64,000 bases of DNA from Leptospira sp. WS39.C2 (GTDB lineage: Bacteria > Spirochaetota > Leptospiria > Leptospirales > Leptospiraceae): assembly GCF_040833965.1 (NCBI RefSeq), contig NZ_CP162144.1, forward strand, positions 8,139 through 72,138, read 5' to 3'. The translations under genes and the position numbers were made by a program. Under the pieces are notes generated by a model. It was not told the DNA's origin and ran no database searches. It saw only the letters and a list, made by a program, of their open reading frames with translations. Below, in pieces: positions 1 through 8,224 of the stretch. Position 1 is the stretch's first letter, and every line of letters begins with the position of its first letter.

Positions 1-1448
1 TCAAATAGAACTGAATCAGAGATTGGATTACGAAAAGATAACGTTAAAGATTCTCTTTGAATGGTATTAAACTGCAAATCCAATAATGAACCAACAGTAT
101 CTTGAATGAAATTACCAATGATCATGATCATAATTGAAGTAGATAAGCCTAAAATAGTTAATAAAGTGCGAATAGGTCTTTTGAACAAATTACGTAGAAC
201 CATCCTTTGGATCGTTTGCAAATGAGTGATCCAAGATTCCCAAAAGGCAATGGAATATTTTCCTGGTGGAGCAGGGCGCATTGCTTGAGCCGGATCTAAT
301 TTTATAATACTGAGTAATGAAAATATAGTTCCAATCCCTCCAATGAAAATTCCAAAAATCAAACTAAACAACACTAGTGAAGGTGGAAAAATTGATTTTA
401 GATGAGGGAATTTATAAAATTGACCATAAAGATTGGTCATTGCATTTCCTAATACAAAACCAATTAAAATTCCAAGAATACTGCTGATACTAGTAATGAA
501 TGTGATGAGCTTTAAATAATGGAAGATTATTTGTTTTGAAGTATAACCAAGCGCGCGTAATGTTGCAATTTGCTCCCTTTCCTTAGATACCATTCGATTC
601 GAAATTATATGTAGTAAAAATGCGGCAATTGCTAAGAAAATTCCAGGTAAAAATACGGCTGTAGTTCTTAATTGTCTAAATTCATCGTTTAAAAAGGAAT
701 CGGAAGGCAAAAACTTTCTTTCCTTTGCGCCAAGTCCTCCATAATCCTCTAAAATTGCATCTAATTCTTGTAATGTTTTTTTACGATCAAGTTCATTTTT
801 TGTAAGTCGGAAAATGACTTGATTGAAGGATGCTTGAAAATCGAAATTTGTTTCAATTGCTTCTCGTTTCATCCAGAGAATTCCATAATGTTTGTCGTCT
901 GGAAGAGGATTTCCTGGCCTAAATACATAAACAAATTCAGGTGATAATCCAATTCCAGTAACTGTTAAAACTACTTTTTTACCACCTATGATAGAAGACA
1001 ATTCTGCTCCAGGTTCCAAGGAATTCGCTATGGCAAAACTTTCACTAATGATAACGTCTTGATTTTGTTTCGGTAAGGATCCTTTTTTTAGATAAATTGT
1101 ATTAAGATTCTCAGACAATGAAAGTAGTTGGGCAGCAGAAGGGTAAACTTCGCCTGGGAAATCTAAAACAATTTCTTTTGAAATTCTTGATTCGAAATGT
1201 GTAATGCCTTGTAATGCTGATATTTTTTTTTCTAAATAATTGGGTGCACGGTTTAAATATACAAAACCATCACATAAACTTTGTTTGTTATAAAATTCAT
1301 TTCTTGCTTCTAATAAAGAAAAATAAGAAGACCAAGATGCTGAAAAATAACTAAGGCCTGCTGCTATCACAAGACCAACAGTTATACCTTGCATTGAGAT
1401 TGTCTTTAGATCTCGTAAAAGTTTTATATTAAGAGTTGATCCAATCAC
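1..1448 (-). CDS. FtsX-like ABC transporter permease, partial (C-terminus beyond window)
   Basis: This is the membrane subunit of a MacB/LolCDE-type ABC exporter, which works by mechanotransmission across the inner membrane. I translated the frame on the minus strand from a GTG that overlaps the ATPase stop codon as GTGA; it stays open to base 1. An N-terminal membrane segment (GITVGLVIAAGLSYF) is followed by a long extracytoplasmic domain. A second membrane segment follows, ending in the FtsX hallmark EQIATLRALGYT. Further on come PAQAMRP and a new membrane segment after RNLFKRPIRTLLTILGLS. That order suggests the long permease class with two FtsX domains (about 780 residues), of which about 480 are visible. 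It follows the ATPase in one operon. The substrate cannot be told from the sequence; lipoprotein, lipid or drug export are all possible. Confidence 0.88.
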   Translation of the reverse strand, partial: MIGSTLNIKLLRDLKTISMQGITVGLVIAAGLSYFSASWSSYFSLLEARNEFYNKQSLCDGFVYLNRAPNYLEKKISALQGITHFESRISKEIVLDFPGEVYPSAAQLLSLSENLNTIYLKKGSLPKQNQDVIISESFAIANSLEPGAELSSIIGGKKVVLTVTGIGLSPEFVYVFRPGNPLPDDKHYGILWMKREAIETNFDFQASFNQVIFRLTKNELDRKKTLQELDAILEDYGGLGAKERKFLPSDSFLNDEFRQLRTTAVFLPGIFLAIAAFLLHIISNRMVSKEREQIATLRALGYTSKQIIFHYLKLITFITSISSILGILIGFVLGNAMTNLYGQFYKFPHLKSIFPPSLVLFSLIFGIFIGGIGTIFSLLSIIKLDPAQAMRPAPPGKYSIAFWESWITHLQTIQRMVLRNLFKRPIRTLLTILGLSTSIMIMIIGNFIQDTVGSLLDLQFNTIQRESLTLSFRNPISDSVLF

Positions 1449-2158
1449 CAACTAACCTCTGATACTGATTTTTTGTTTTTATTTTTTGTATCAGATACAA
1501 TGGTTCCATCCTTGACAAGGATGATACGATCAGCAATTTGAGCAATTGATTCATTATGGGTAATAACAATAGTAGTGGTTCCTAACTCTTTATTGATTCC
1601 AGTGATTGCTTCCAAAACGATTCTTCCTGTTTTGAAATCCAAAGCACCCGTTGGCTCATCACACAACAATAGTTCAGGTCTTTTCGCGATTGCTCTTGCT
1701 ATCGCGACTCGTTGTTGTTCTCCACCAGAAAGTTGTGCGGGGAAATGGTTTTTTCGTTCGTGCAACTGAACGAGAGTTAAGGCTTCCAGTGGTGTCATTG
1801 ATTTATTAGAAAGATCTGTTACTAATCTTACATTCTCTTCAGCTGTTAAACTTGGGATTAGATTATAAAATTGAAAGACAAACCCAACATGATTTCTTCG
1901 ATATTGTGTAAGTCCATCATCTGTTTCTAGAGCTAAAGTTTTGCCATGAAAAAAAACTTCTCCAGTGGACGCAGTGTCTAGTCCTCCTAAAATATTGAGT
2001 AAAGTGGATTTTCCGGAGCCTGAAGCTCCTAACATTACTGTCAATTCACCTTCATAAAAATCTAAATTGACAGAATGAAGGGCAACCAAAGGAACTTCGC
2101 CTACTAAATAAGTTTTTCCAATGTTTTTAGTCTGTAATAGGGGAATGGTTTGTTTCAT
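1445..2158 (-). CDS. ABC transporter ATP-binding protein, LolD/MacB family
   Basis: This 237-residue protein is the ATPase that drives the FtsX-type permease encoded just downstream. It has Walker A GASGSGKS at residues 44-51, the ABC signature LSGGEQQR at 143-150, Walker B LLLCDEPTGALD from about 163, and the switch histidine in VITHNE near the C-terminus. Length and motifs match the LolD/MacB/FtsE group. The ATG start is the first in the frame. The stop overlaps the permease GTG by four bases, so the two subunits are probably translationally coupled. The exported substrate is unknown. Confidence 0.93.
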   Translation of the reverse strand: MKQTIPLLQTKNIGKTYLVGEVPLVALHSVNLDFYEGELTVMLGASGSGKSTLLNILGGLDTASTGEVFFHGKTLALETDDGLTQYRRNHVGFVFQFYNLIPSLTAEENVRLVTDLSNKSMTPLEALTLVQLHERKNHFPAQLSGGEQQRVAIARAIAKRPELLLCDEPTGALDFKTGRIVLEAITGINKELGTTTIVITHNESIAQIADRIILVKDGTIVSDTKNKNKKSVSEVSW

Positions 2159-2267
2159 TGTCTTTTTCAGAAATGGAGTATAAAAGTAGTTTTAACAAAT
2201 TACAACATTGTTACAATTCTGAGAACTGAAAAATAAGGTGATATGGCTCGTGTTGGGTTGATACTTA

Positions 2268-2495
2268 TCAATTCAAAATTTGAATTTCAATCAATTTATT
2301 ACTCGAAAAATGGCCAGATATGATTTCAATATCCTTTTTTGTCACATCAAAATGTTTTGATAATAGGGAGATCAATTCTTGGTTTGCTTTGCCATCAATA
2401 GGTAATGATTTTAATCTCACGACATATTCGTTGCCAGTTATGAATTCTACTTTCTGGATCTTTTGATTTGGTTTCACTTTGACACTAATTTTCAT
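2268..2495 (-). CDS. DUF167 (YggU-type) small protein
   Basis: This 75-residue protein matches the DUF167/YggU family. It has the family's typical sequence VKPNQKIQKVE, a mid-region LKSLPIDGKANQELI and the C-terminal IISGHFSSNKLIEI. Members are small alpha/beta proteins of about 70-100 residues found across bacteria, archaea and eukaryotes, without an agreed biochemical function. The ATG start gives the family's normal length. It is transcribed in the same direction as the ABC exporter operon but lies about 110 bases upstream of it, so co-transcription is possible but not shown. Confidence 0.85.
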   Translation of the reverse strand: MKISVKVKPNQKIQKVEFITGNEYVVRLKSLPIDGKANQELISLLSKHFDVTKKDIEIISGHFSSNKLIEIQILN

Positions 2496-2615
2496 TAAAT
2501 TGATTCACAAAACTGTTGATATGTGATAATAATTTCTTTACAAAAAAAGAGATAACTTTAGAAAATAAAAAATCAATTTTTGAAAATATAACAAAATTCA
2601 ACTGTTAATTTAAGC

Positions 2616-3989
2616 ATGCGAAAGAACCAAATTCCAATTTTTATAACTATTCTCATTTTCTCAACATTTTGTGTCAAAAAGAAAGCTGTCTCGGGTGTAC
2701 CAGACAATATACTATCTCTCTTGATTGCGACATCGATTAACAATTTAAATTCTGGCCCATGTGTGACTATTGAACCCAGACAATTGACCAGTATAGGAAA
2801 TTGGATGCCTAATGGAAATGTTTATGGATATTCCGAAATAGTGCCTATTTCATTGAATATTAAGAGACCTATGCTTCAAGTTTTTTCGGAGTATACTGAC
2901 TTTTCTTTTGGCGGAATTTTTCCTATTTGGTATTTGGACCGAAACCAACTTAACTCAGGTTTTTTGAATAAGGATGTCGCAACTTATATTGGCTACAATA
3001 CACATACGTCTATGTTACCTTATGCTAAAGACACCTCTTACGCCACTGATCCAGCAGTTTCGATAATGAATACAGGTGAGATTTCTCAGCCTTTAGGATT
3101 TGACTTCAATTTTGAAAATTCACCATATCTGAATACAACGTTAATTAGTTCCTGTCGAGGATTGGAAAACGATGAGGTAAATTTCCAAACTTCTGATGCG
3201 ATTAGTTCGCAAAGTGGATTAAACCATTTTTGGTCATCGGAAAAAACTCTTAATGTGAATATTATAGTCGTCAATAGAAGTATCGATCCTTTATATCCAA
3301 TTGAAAATGAACAAGCGTTAAATGTTGCATTGAATAAATGGAAAGAGAATTTTGCTCAACCTTCAGTTAGAATCAATTTGAATATTACCGTTTCGTCGCA
3401 CGAAATGCCTGAATATGATATGATTTTTGATTTAAGCACCGAAAATGCTTTCCCAGGAAGTTTAGGTGGTTTGTTCCAAACTACGAGTTACATTGGCAAA
3501 CCGAATGCATTGAATGTATTTTTAGTAAAAGGCGAACTCCAATATGGTGGTGTTTTAGGAGTTTCGGGTGGTATTCCAGGACCTGCAACTTTATTAGGTA
3601 CAAGGCAATCAGGAATTGTGATTTTTGTTGATTCTCATCGTTTGTATACAAATTCCAATGAAGAATTAGCATTTGAAGAACAGCAATTGTTAGGTGAAAC
3701 ATTATCCCATGAGGCAGGTCATTTTCTTGGGCTATGGCATGTGACTGAAGCAACAGGTGACAATGGAATGATATCTGATAAAGATCCATTGAGGGATACT
3801 CCAACTTGTCATATTTCAAATGATTTAAATTTAAATGGTTATCTTGAATTGTTTGAATGTTTAGGGGGAGGAGGCACCAATTCTGGAGGAACAAATATGA
3901 TGTTTTGGTCAGGTTCGGTTGGTTTTACTCAAGGCGATATCACGGCAGAGCAGGGTTGGATTCTAAGACTAAATCCATTGGTATACTAA
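2616..3989 (+). CDS. Secreted lipoprotein metallopeptidase, pappalysin-like (M43) metzincin
   Basis: This 457-residue protein starts with a short lipoprotein signal peptide (hydrophobic ITILIFSTF, then Cys at about residue 19), so it is probably anchored to a membrane facing outward. Near residue 365 it has the extended zinc motif HEAGHFLGLWH, the HExxHxxGxxH signature of metzincins. Downstream TGDNG...LRDTP resembles the GD..DTP segment of M43 pappalysins, and NMMFW could supply the Met-turn. A glycine-rich stretch (GGGGTNSGGTN) lies just before it. The N-terminal 250 residues resemble nothing I recognise. The next gene starts one base after the stop, suggesting a two-gene operon. Proteolysis of host or environmental proteins is a reasonable inference but not shown. 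Confidence 0.8.
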   Translation: MRKNQIPIFITILIFSTFCVKKKAVSGVPDNILSLLIATSINNLNSGPCVTIEPRQLTSIGNWMPNGNVYGYSEIVPISLNIKRPMLQVFSEYTDFSFGGIFPIWYLDRNQLNSGFLNKDVATYIGYNTHTSMLPYAKDTSYATDPAVSIMNTGEISQPLGFDFNFENSPYLNTTLISSCRGLENDEVNFQTSDAISSQSGLNHFWSSEKTLNVNIIVVNRSIDPLYPIENEQALNVALNKWKENFAQPSVRINLNITVSSHEMPEYDMIFDLSTENAFPGSLGGLFQTTSYIGKPNALNVFLVKGELQYGGVLGVSGGIPGPATLLGTRQSGIVIFVDSHRLYTNSNEELAFEEQQLLGETLSHEAGHFLGLWHVTEATGDNGMISDKDPLRDTPTCHISNDLNLNGYLELFECLGGGGTNSGGTNMMFWSGSVGFTQGDITAEQGWILRLNPLVY

Positions 3990-4526
3990 ATGAAAAAAAT
4001 ATTTTATCGATCGATCCTTTTTATCTTTTGTTTTTTAACATTTAGTGCACTTTGTGGAAATGATTTAAATTCAGTTAATTACCAAAAAATAAAAGAAGTT
4101 CTATCAAACCCTCATCACCAAGAGGAATCTGAAGTTTACCAACAAAGGATTTCGAAAATCACAGACCAACCATTGCCGTATATCATTGCTCTAATTCAGA
4201 GTAAAAAAAATTATACATTCATTCGCGCAAGGGCGATAAAAATGTTAGATTTGTATCAAAGCCAAGAAAGTCAAACTACGCTTGAAAAAACTATCGATGA
4301 TCAAAAAGAAAATACGCATATTCGAAAACTTGCCATTCGGACTTACTCATCTTCTTTGAAAATTGATGGAAAACAAAAGCATCAATTTCTAAAGAAATTT
4401 GAAACTCATAAAGATTTTGGACCACTCATCAGTCATAAAAATATCGATCCAGTGCAAAAGAACAATTCAAAAGCCATAGAATTTAAAATGGAAAATGAAA
4501 GGGTTTACTATCCAAAATCACCTTAA
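3990..4526 (+). CDS. Exported protein of unknown function, possibly HEAT-like
   Basis: This is a 178-residue protein with an N-terminal signal peptide (MKKIFYRSILFIFCFLTFSALC). The Cys could be a lipidation site, but the lipobox is poor. The middle (IRARAIKMLDLY...IRKLAIRTYSSSL) has the rhythm of paired helices seen in HEAT or Armadillo repeats. The C-terminal 40 residues are polar and probably flexible. Its ATG follows the metallopeptidase stop directly, so the two are almost certainly co-translated. It may be a partner or chaperone of the peptidase, but no function can be assigned. Confidence 0.7.
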   Translation: MKKIFYRSILFIFCFLTFSALCGNDLNSVNYQKIKEVLSNPHHQEESEVYQQRISKITDQPLPYIIALIQSKKNYTFIRARAIKMLDLYQSQESQTTLEKTIDDQKENTHIRKLAIRTYSSSLKIDGKQKHQFLKKFETHKDFGPLISHKNIDPVQKNNSKAIEFKMENERVYYPKSP

Positions 4527-4628
4527 TTAGAAAAATCTATATTTCTTCATAATTTTGATTTTGTATTCAATTGATTTGAATAAGGGTTTTTTGGTATCGG
4601 TTATGAACCTTGCTATTTCATCAATTTA

Positions 4629-4644
4629 TACGTGAGGCAGTGAG
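4629..4644 (+). repeat. 16-bp direct repeat, left copy
   Basis: TACGTGAGGCAGTGAG here recurs at 6509-6524 with one mismatch (TACGTGATGCAGTGAG) in the same orientation, 1.9 kb away on the other side of the transposase. It may be a recurring intergenic motif of the genome or a mark of an older insertion. Confidence 0.5.
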
Positions 4645-4657
4645 TATTCCCTTTAAT

Positions 4658-4903
4658 TCAAAAAATTCCTTTTTTGTCCTTTTTCTCGGTAAAACAATTA
4701 ATGGCTCGCTCAAAGCATGCATCAAATGCTAATTTACAATTTTGGATTGGATTTGGATCTAATTGACATCTTTCAAATGACTCCTTACAAGAGTTAAATC
4801 CTAAAGAACACAACACCGGATCATATCGCTTTTCTTTCTCATTTTGACAATAGGTTACCAAAGCGAAAGAAATTACAAAGCAGATTAAACATTTATTTTT
4901 CAT
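4658..4903 (-). CDS. Small cysteine-rich lipoprotein
   Basis: From the ATG at 4903 this encodes 81 residues. The longer frame begins with a TTG five codons upstream and would put VVIQ before the signal peptide, which is less likely. A lipoprotein signal (MKNKCLICFVISFALVTYC) is followed by a mature part of about 60 residues with six further cysteines in a spaced pattern (C..C...C...C..C..C), suggesting disulfide-stabilised helices. It ends in a lysine-rich tail. I do not recognise the family. It stands alone beside the left end of the insertion sequence. Confidence 0.62.
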   Translation of the reverse strand: MKNKCLICFVISFALVTYCQNEKEKRYDPVLCSLGFNSCKESFERCQLDPNPIQNCKLAFDACFERAINCFTEKKDKKGIF

Positions 4904-5052
4904 TTGAATGACAACCAAAAGATAAACAATGAATCAATAATAATGTAAACCACTTTTCTCGATCCAGTTTAGAAGAATTGAATTAAAAGCAATATGCAAC
5001 GCGTATTGAATCTTGTTTTATCTACTCGAAATGTTAAGTGGAGAATCAAATA

Positions 5053-5068
5053 AAAATCTACTCCAAAT
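5053..5068 (+). repeat. Inner terminal inverted repeat of the IS, left copy
   Basis: AAAATCTACTCCAAAT here is the exact reverse complement of 6457-6472 on the far side of the transposase gene. The outer copy ATCTACTCGAAA at 5020-5031 differs from its core by one base. Confidence 0.75.
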
Positions 5069-5094
5069 ATAACAGAGAGTTAAAAGATTCCAAG

Positions 5095-6417
5095 CTATTT
5101 TCTTTTTACCCAAACTTGTTCTGCAGCTCGTCTCATCTCTTCAACACGTTGCCTCTCGAGGAATGGATTCTTTGTATCTGAGTTAACTTCTCGTCTCCAT
5201 TTAGGAATTGTATGAACGATTCCTTTCTTCCTTCTAACTTTTACTTTATCTATTGGGTTACGAATAGGGGCGGCAATCTTCACAAATTCGTTTTGCCAAT
5301 GATTGATCTGATTCTTTAATTCAAAAATATTCAACTTCTCATAAGTCTTTTTCATAGAAGCTTTTATTGTTTTCGAAATATCTTTTCTAGCCAGTATCCT
5401 TCGGTAAGGTGATTTTGCTTCGTCATACTTTCGTATTGCTTTTGAACCAATCCTATGTTTCTCCTTTAGAATCATCACTGGTAAAAAGTAATTATTGTAA
5501 GTATTCAATTCTTGGTACAGTGATCTGACAATATCTGCTTGGATTTGATTTTCAATACGCAAATATCCAGTATTTCTCCTTACAACACTGTAATTCTTTT
5601 GTTCTATATGTGGGTTATCATTCTTCTTGTATGGTCTTCCACGAGTGAATTGGATATCGTTTCTTTCTGCGTACGTAAGGATTGTTTGATTAATAAATTC
5701 AGCTCCGTTATCGGAATGGATTCCCAAAAGTGGGAAGGGTAATATTTTTTTCAGTTTTATTAATGCTTTTAGCATCTGGAATTGAGTTTTATCCTTCACC
5801 AATATACAAACAGTCCATCCCGTACAAACATCTGTTGCTGCAAGCGTTGAATAAAATCCTCCAAATACGTTCCCACCATTATGGGCTACCAGATCGATTT
5901 GGACAAAACCAGGTAGAGAACTTTTCCATTCGCCAAACGTTTTGATTGGGATCCGATCAATGAGGTATTTAGGTTGTTTCGTTGTAGAAGTGCCTTTGCG
6001 ACCAAGTTTTTTCCTGGCAGGTTTCAATAAGCGATCCACAGATGCAGAACTGATCGAGAGAAGTTTGTCCTTGGTTATTTTATCAATTTTAAATACTTTG
6101 AACTGTTCGAGTTTGGCTAAGACATCTGGCATTGCCATCACGAGTCTTTTCCCACAAATTCGATCCAGGATCTCCCAGATCTTCTCTAAATAGAATCTGA
6201 CGTCATCATCATAGCTTGATAGACGCTTCTTTCTTGGTCTCAGTTTGACAACATTGTCTTTTTTCTTTCTAAGAACTGTTCTGGCATAAGACCGATTGAA
6301 TCCAGTAGCTTCAACGAACTGATCGAGTATCAGGCTTTTTTCTTTTTTCGAAGCCCAAAGGTATTTCTCTTTGAACACTTGAACCAGCATAGAACGCACC
6401 ATCTTCGATTGCTTCAT
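5095..6417 (-). CDS. DDE integrase-core transposase
   Basis: This 440-residue transposase has an N-terminal helix-turn-helix-like region (FVEATGFNRSYARTVLRK), a basic linker (KLRPRKKR) and an integrase catalytic core. Counted from the ATG at 6417, the likely catalytic residues are D175 (FVQIDLVAH), D236 (IHSDNGAEF) and E272 (PHIEQKN). The last two are separated by 35 residues, the classic DD(35)E spacing of retroviral-type integrases. The start at 6417 is preferred over upstream GTG (6432) and ATG (6423) because AGGTG lies six bases before it. The frame is intact, so the element may be active. The core recalls IS481/IS3-like transposases, but I cannot name the family. Confidence 0.9.
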   Translation of the reverse strand: MKQSKMVRSMLVQVFKEKYLWASKKEKSLILDQFVEATGFNRSYARTVLRKKKDNVVKLRPRKKRLSSYDDDVRFYLEKIWEILDRICGKRLVMAMPDVLAKLEQFKVFKIDKITKDKLLSISSASVDRLLKPARKKLGRKGTSTTKQPKYLIDRIPIKTFGEWKSSLPGFVQIDLVAHNGGNVFGGFYSTLAATDVCTGWTVCILVKDKTQFQMLKALIKLKKILPFPLLGIHSDNGAEFINQTILTYAERNDIQFTRGRPYKKNDNPHIEQKNYSVVRRNTGYLRIENQIQADIVRSLYQELNTYNNYFLPVMILKEKHRIGSKAIRKYDEAKSPYRRILARKDISKTIKASMKKTYEKLNIFELKNQINHWQNEFVKIAAPIRNPIDKVKVRRKKGIVHTIPKWRREVNSDTKNPFLERQRVEEMRRAAEQVWVKRK

Positions 6418-6456
6418 GGACATCACCTGCACATGAGTGAATCGTTTCCTTATCTA

Positions 6457-6472
6457 ATTTGGAGTAGATTTT
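6457..6472 (-). repeat. Inner terminal inverted repeat of the IS, right copy
   Basis: This is the exact inverted partner of 5053-5068. It lies 40 bases upstream of the transposase start, so it may also contact the promoter, as transposase-binding sites often do. The outer copy is at 6494-6505. Confidence 0.75.
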
Positions 6473-6508
6473 AAGATGATGCAACGACTAGTGTTTCGAG
6501 TAGATTAT

Positions 6509-6524
6509 TACGTGATGCAGTGAG
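6509..6524 (+). repeat. 16-bp direct repeat, right copy
   Basis: TACGTGATGCAGTGAG matches 4629-4644 at 15 of 16 positions and lies immediately outside the outer IS repeat. Confidence 0.5.
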
Positions 6525-6631
6525 AGACTTCCCATAATTAGTATTATGTCGCATAACAGATAATAGTCGGTGTGTATAGAAAGGCACATCGGTAACACTT
6601 TAGATCACTCACATGGGTGACACAATCCATT

Positions 6632-8224
6632 TTAAGGTTTTGGAGTCATATCGATTGGTCTTCTTAGAAACCTATCTTTTGTTGTGGAACTTCTTCCTTG
6701 ATTTGTACTTTCAAAACTCATTTGTGAGAGTTTGACTTCCCCCAATTGGCCTATTTTTCTTGCATATTCATAGTGTGGGTTACGGCACAAAATGGTATCT
6801 ACAAGAGTTACCAACTCCAACTTCCTATTCCCTAAATCACTTGGTGCAATCACAAGTTCATAAAAAGCTCTTTCTTCTAACAAGTTTCCTCTTAAAAAAG
6901 AATTATTTGGAGTAAGATAATATTTTTTTAATTCTGGTAAAAGCTCATTTCTAAGAAATAACTCAGATATTTTTTCACCAACAAGGTCCGAAATATCATC
7001 ATTTCTTCCAATAAATTTTAAAATCGGTATTTGATTGTAATATCCAGTGATTAAAAATCGATCTCCGATTCTATATCGATATAATCCACCACCAGTGGTT
7101 ATTATGATTTCGTATTCTTTGCCGATCGATAATTGACTTGAAAGGTATATCTTTTCAAATTCATCCATAAATTCATAAAAATGAGAAGTATAAGCAAGTA
7201 ACAATTTAGGTTCTTTCTCATTTTCATAAAACGGAATACTAAATATTCCTTCTGTCGCTATTACACCCTTTGATTCAAAATTTACATTTGGAAATATTTC
7301 TTTTAGTTTCTCAAAAGAATATTTTGCAAATGAGTCTGACCACAAACTGATACATGTTAGATCTTTCCAAACATTTTCCCATTTGATTTCATTTCTCAAT
7401 AATTTCGACAATTCTTTGGAACGATAGGGATCATGTATTTTCAATGAATTCAGAATATTTGAAGGTATAATTTGATCAAAATTTGATATCGTTCCATATT
7501 GAAGATCTTTGATTAAAGAATCTTTATTTTTAACTATATTTTCTAATAACGAATGTAGAAACGATGGATTCCAAACTGAGATTAACGTTAAATCTTTTGC
7601 TGCAATAATACGTAATGCGGTTATATACATTACGAATTCCGGATTTTGAATTTTTGATAACCATTCAGGCACAACAAGGAGTTGGTTCGCAAAAATTCTT
7701 TCCCATGGTTTTAAATAATCACCATCGTTATCAAAACCAATTTTGACATTTTCATTTAAATTTTCTGGAAATCCAGCTGGAGAAACTGAGAAATAAAAAC
7801 GACCTTTCGATAGTTTTGGATACGAATTGAGCAGTCCATAAATCCAAACTGAAATTGACTTTGTAAATTCAGAAGCCAATAAATCTGTGAAAGGTACATA
7901 TTTCATTCTACCAGAGCTTCCACTTGTTAATCCAAGCCTTCTGATTTTTGATTTTGTTAATACATTCTGTTTACCATTTGTGATTCGGTTTATATAATCT
8001 TGATAGTCATTATAATTACTTATTGGTATATTGTTTTGGAAATCTTGGATTGTCCAATTGTGATTCACTGAATAAGAATTTCCAAAATCAGTATTTTCAG
8101 CATTTCGGAGAATTGTTTTTAAATTTGAAAGTTGTATTTTCTCTAATCGATTAACATTTTTTTTGTAAAATTGATAATCATAATAACAACTACATTTCCA
8201 AAGAAAAGCGGAGAGATTAAACAT
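6632..8224 (-). CDS. GH3 auxin-responsive-promoter family acyl-adenylating enzyme
   Basis: This 530-residue protein belongs to the GH3 family of ANL-type adenylating enzymes, which activate a carboxylic acid with ATP and often transfer it to an amino group. It has the phosphate-loop region LTSGSSGRMKYVPFT (about residue 103), followed by ISVWIYGLL. The later motifs are VIATEGIF and TTGGGLYRYRIGDRF, the core of the adenylate-binding site. Length fits bacterial GH3 proteins. It is the last gene of a six-gene operon and overlaps the preceding GNAT-like gene by eight bases. With GNATs and radical SAM enzymes beside it, it probably activates a fatty or other acid for conjugation in one pathway. 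The substrate is unknown. Confidence 0.88.
   Translation of the reverse strand: MFNLSAFLWKCSCYYDYQFYKKNVNRLEKIQLSNLKTILRNAENTDFGNSYSVNHNWTIQDFQNNIPISNYNDYQDYINRITNGKQNVLTKSKIRRLGLTSGSSGRMKYVPFTDLLASEFTKSISVWIYGLLNSYPKLSKGRFYFSVSPAGFPENLNENVKIGFDNDGDYLKPWERIFANQLLVVPEWLSKIQNPEFVMYITALRIIAAKDLTLISVWNPSFLHSLLENIVKNKDSLIKDLQYGTISNFDQIIPSNILNSLKIHDPYRSKELSKLLRNEIKWENVWKDLTCISLWSDSFAKYSFEKLKEIFPNVNFESKGVIATEGIFSIPFYENEKEPKLLLAYTSHFYEFMDEFEKIYLSSQLSIGKEYEIIITTGGGLYRYRIGDRFLITGYYNQIPILKFIGRNDDISDLVGEKISELFLRNELLPELKKYYLTPNNSFLRGNLLEERAFYELVIAPSDLGNRKLELVTLVDTILCRNPHYEYARKIGQLGEVKLSQMSFESTNQGRSSTTKDRFLRRPIDMTPKP

Larger units (their letters stand above)
5020..6505. mobile_element. Insertion sequence with repeated transposase-binding sites at both ends
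   Basis: The transposase gene is flanked by inverted sequence. The inner match is a 16-bp inverted repeat, AAAATCTACTCCAAAT at 5053-5068 and its complement at 6457-6472. About 25-30 bases further out on each side is a related 12-mer, ATCTACTCGAAA at 5020-5031 and its complement at 6494-6505. Each end therefore carries two direct copies of ATCTACTCSAAA, the usual arrangement for multiple transposase-binding sites. I see no clear target duplication, so the true outer ends may be a few bases further out. Confidence 0.72.

Noticed and set aside
3481..3894. Minus-strand open frame of 137 codons
   Set aside because: It is opposite the metallopeptidase, which has clear zinc-site motifs in the plus-strand frame.
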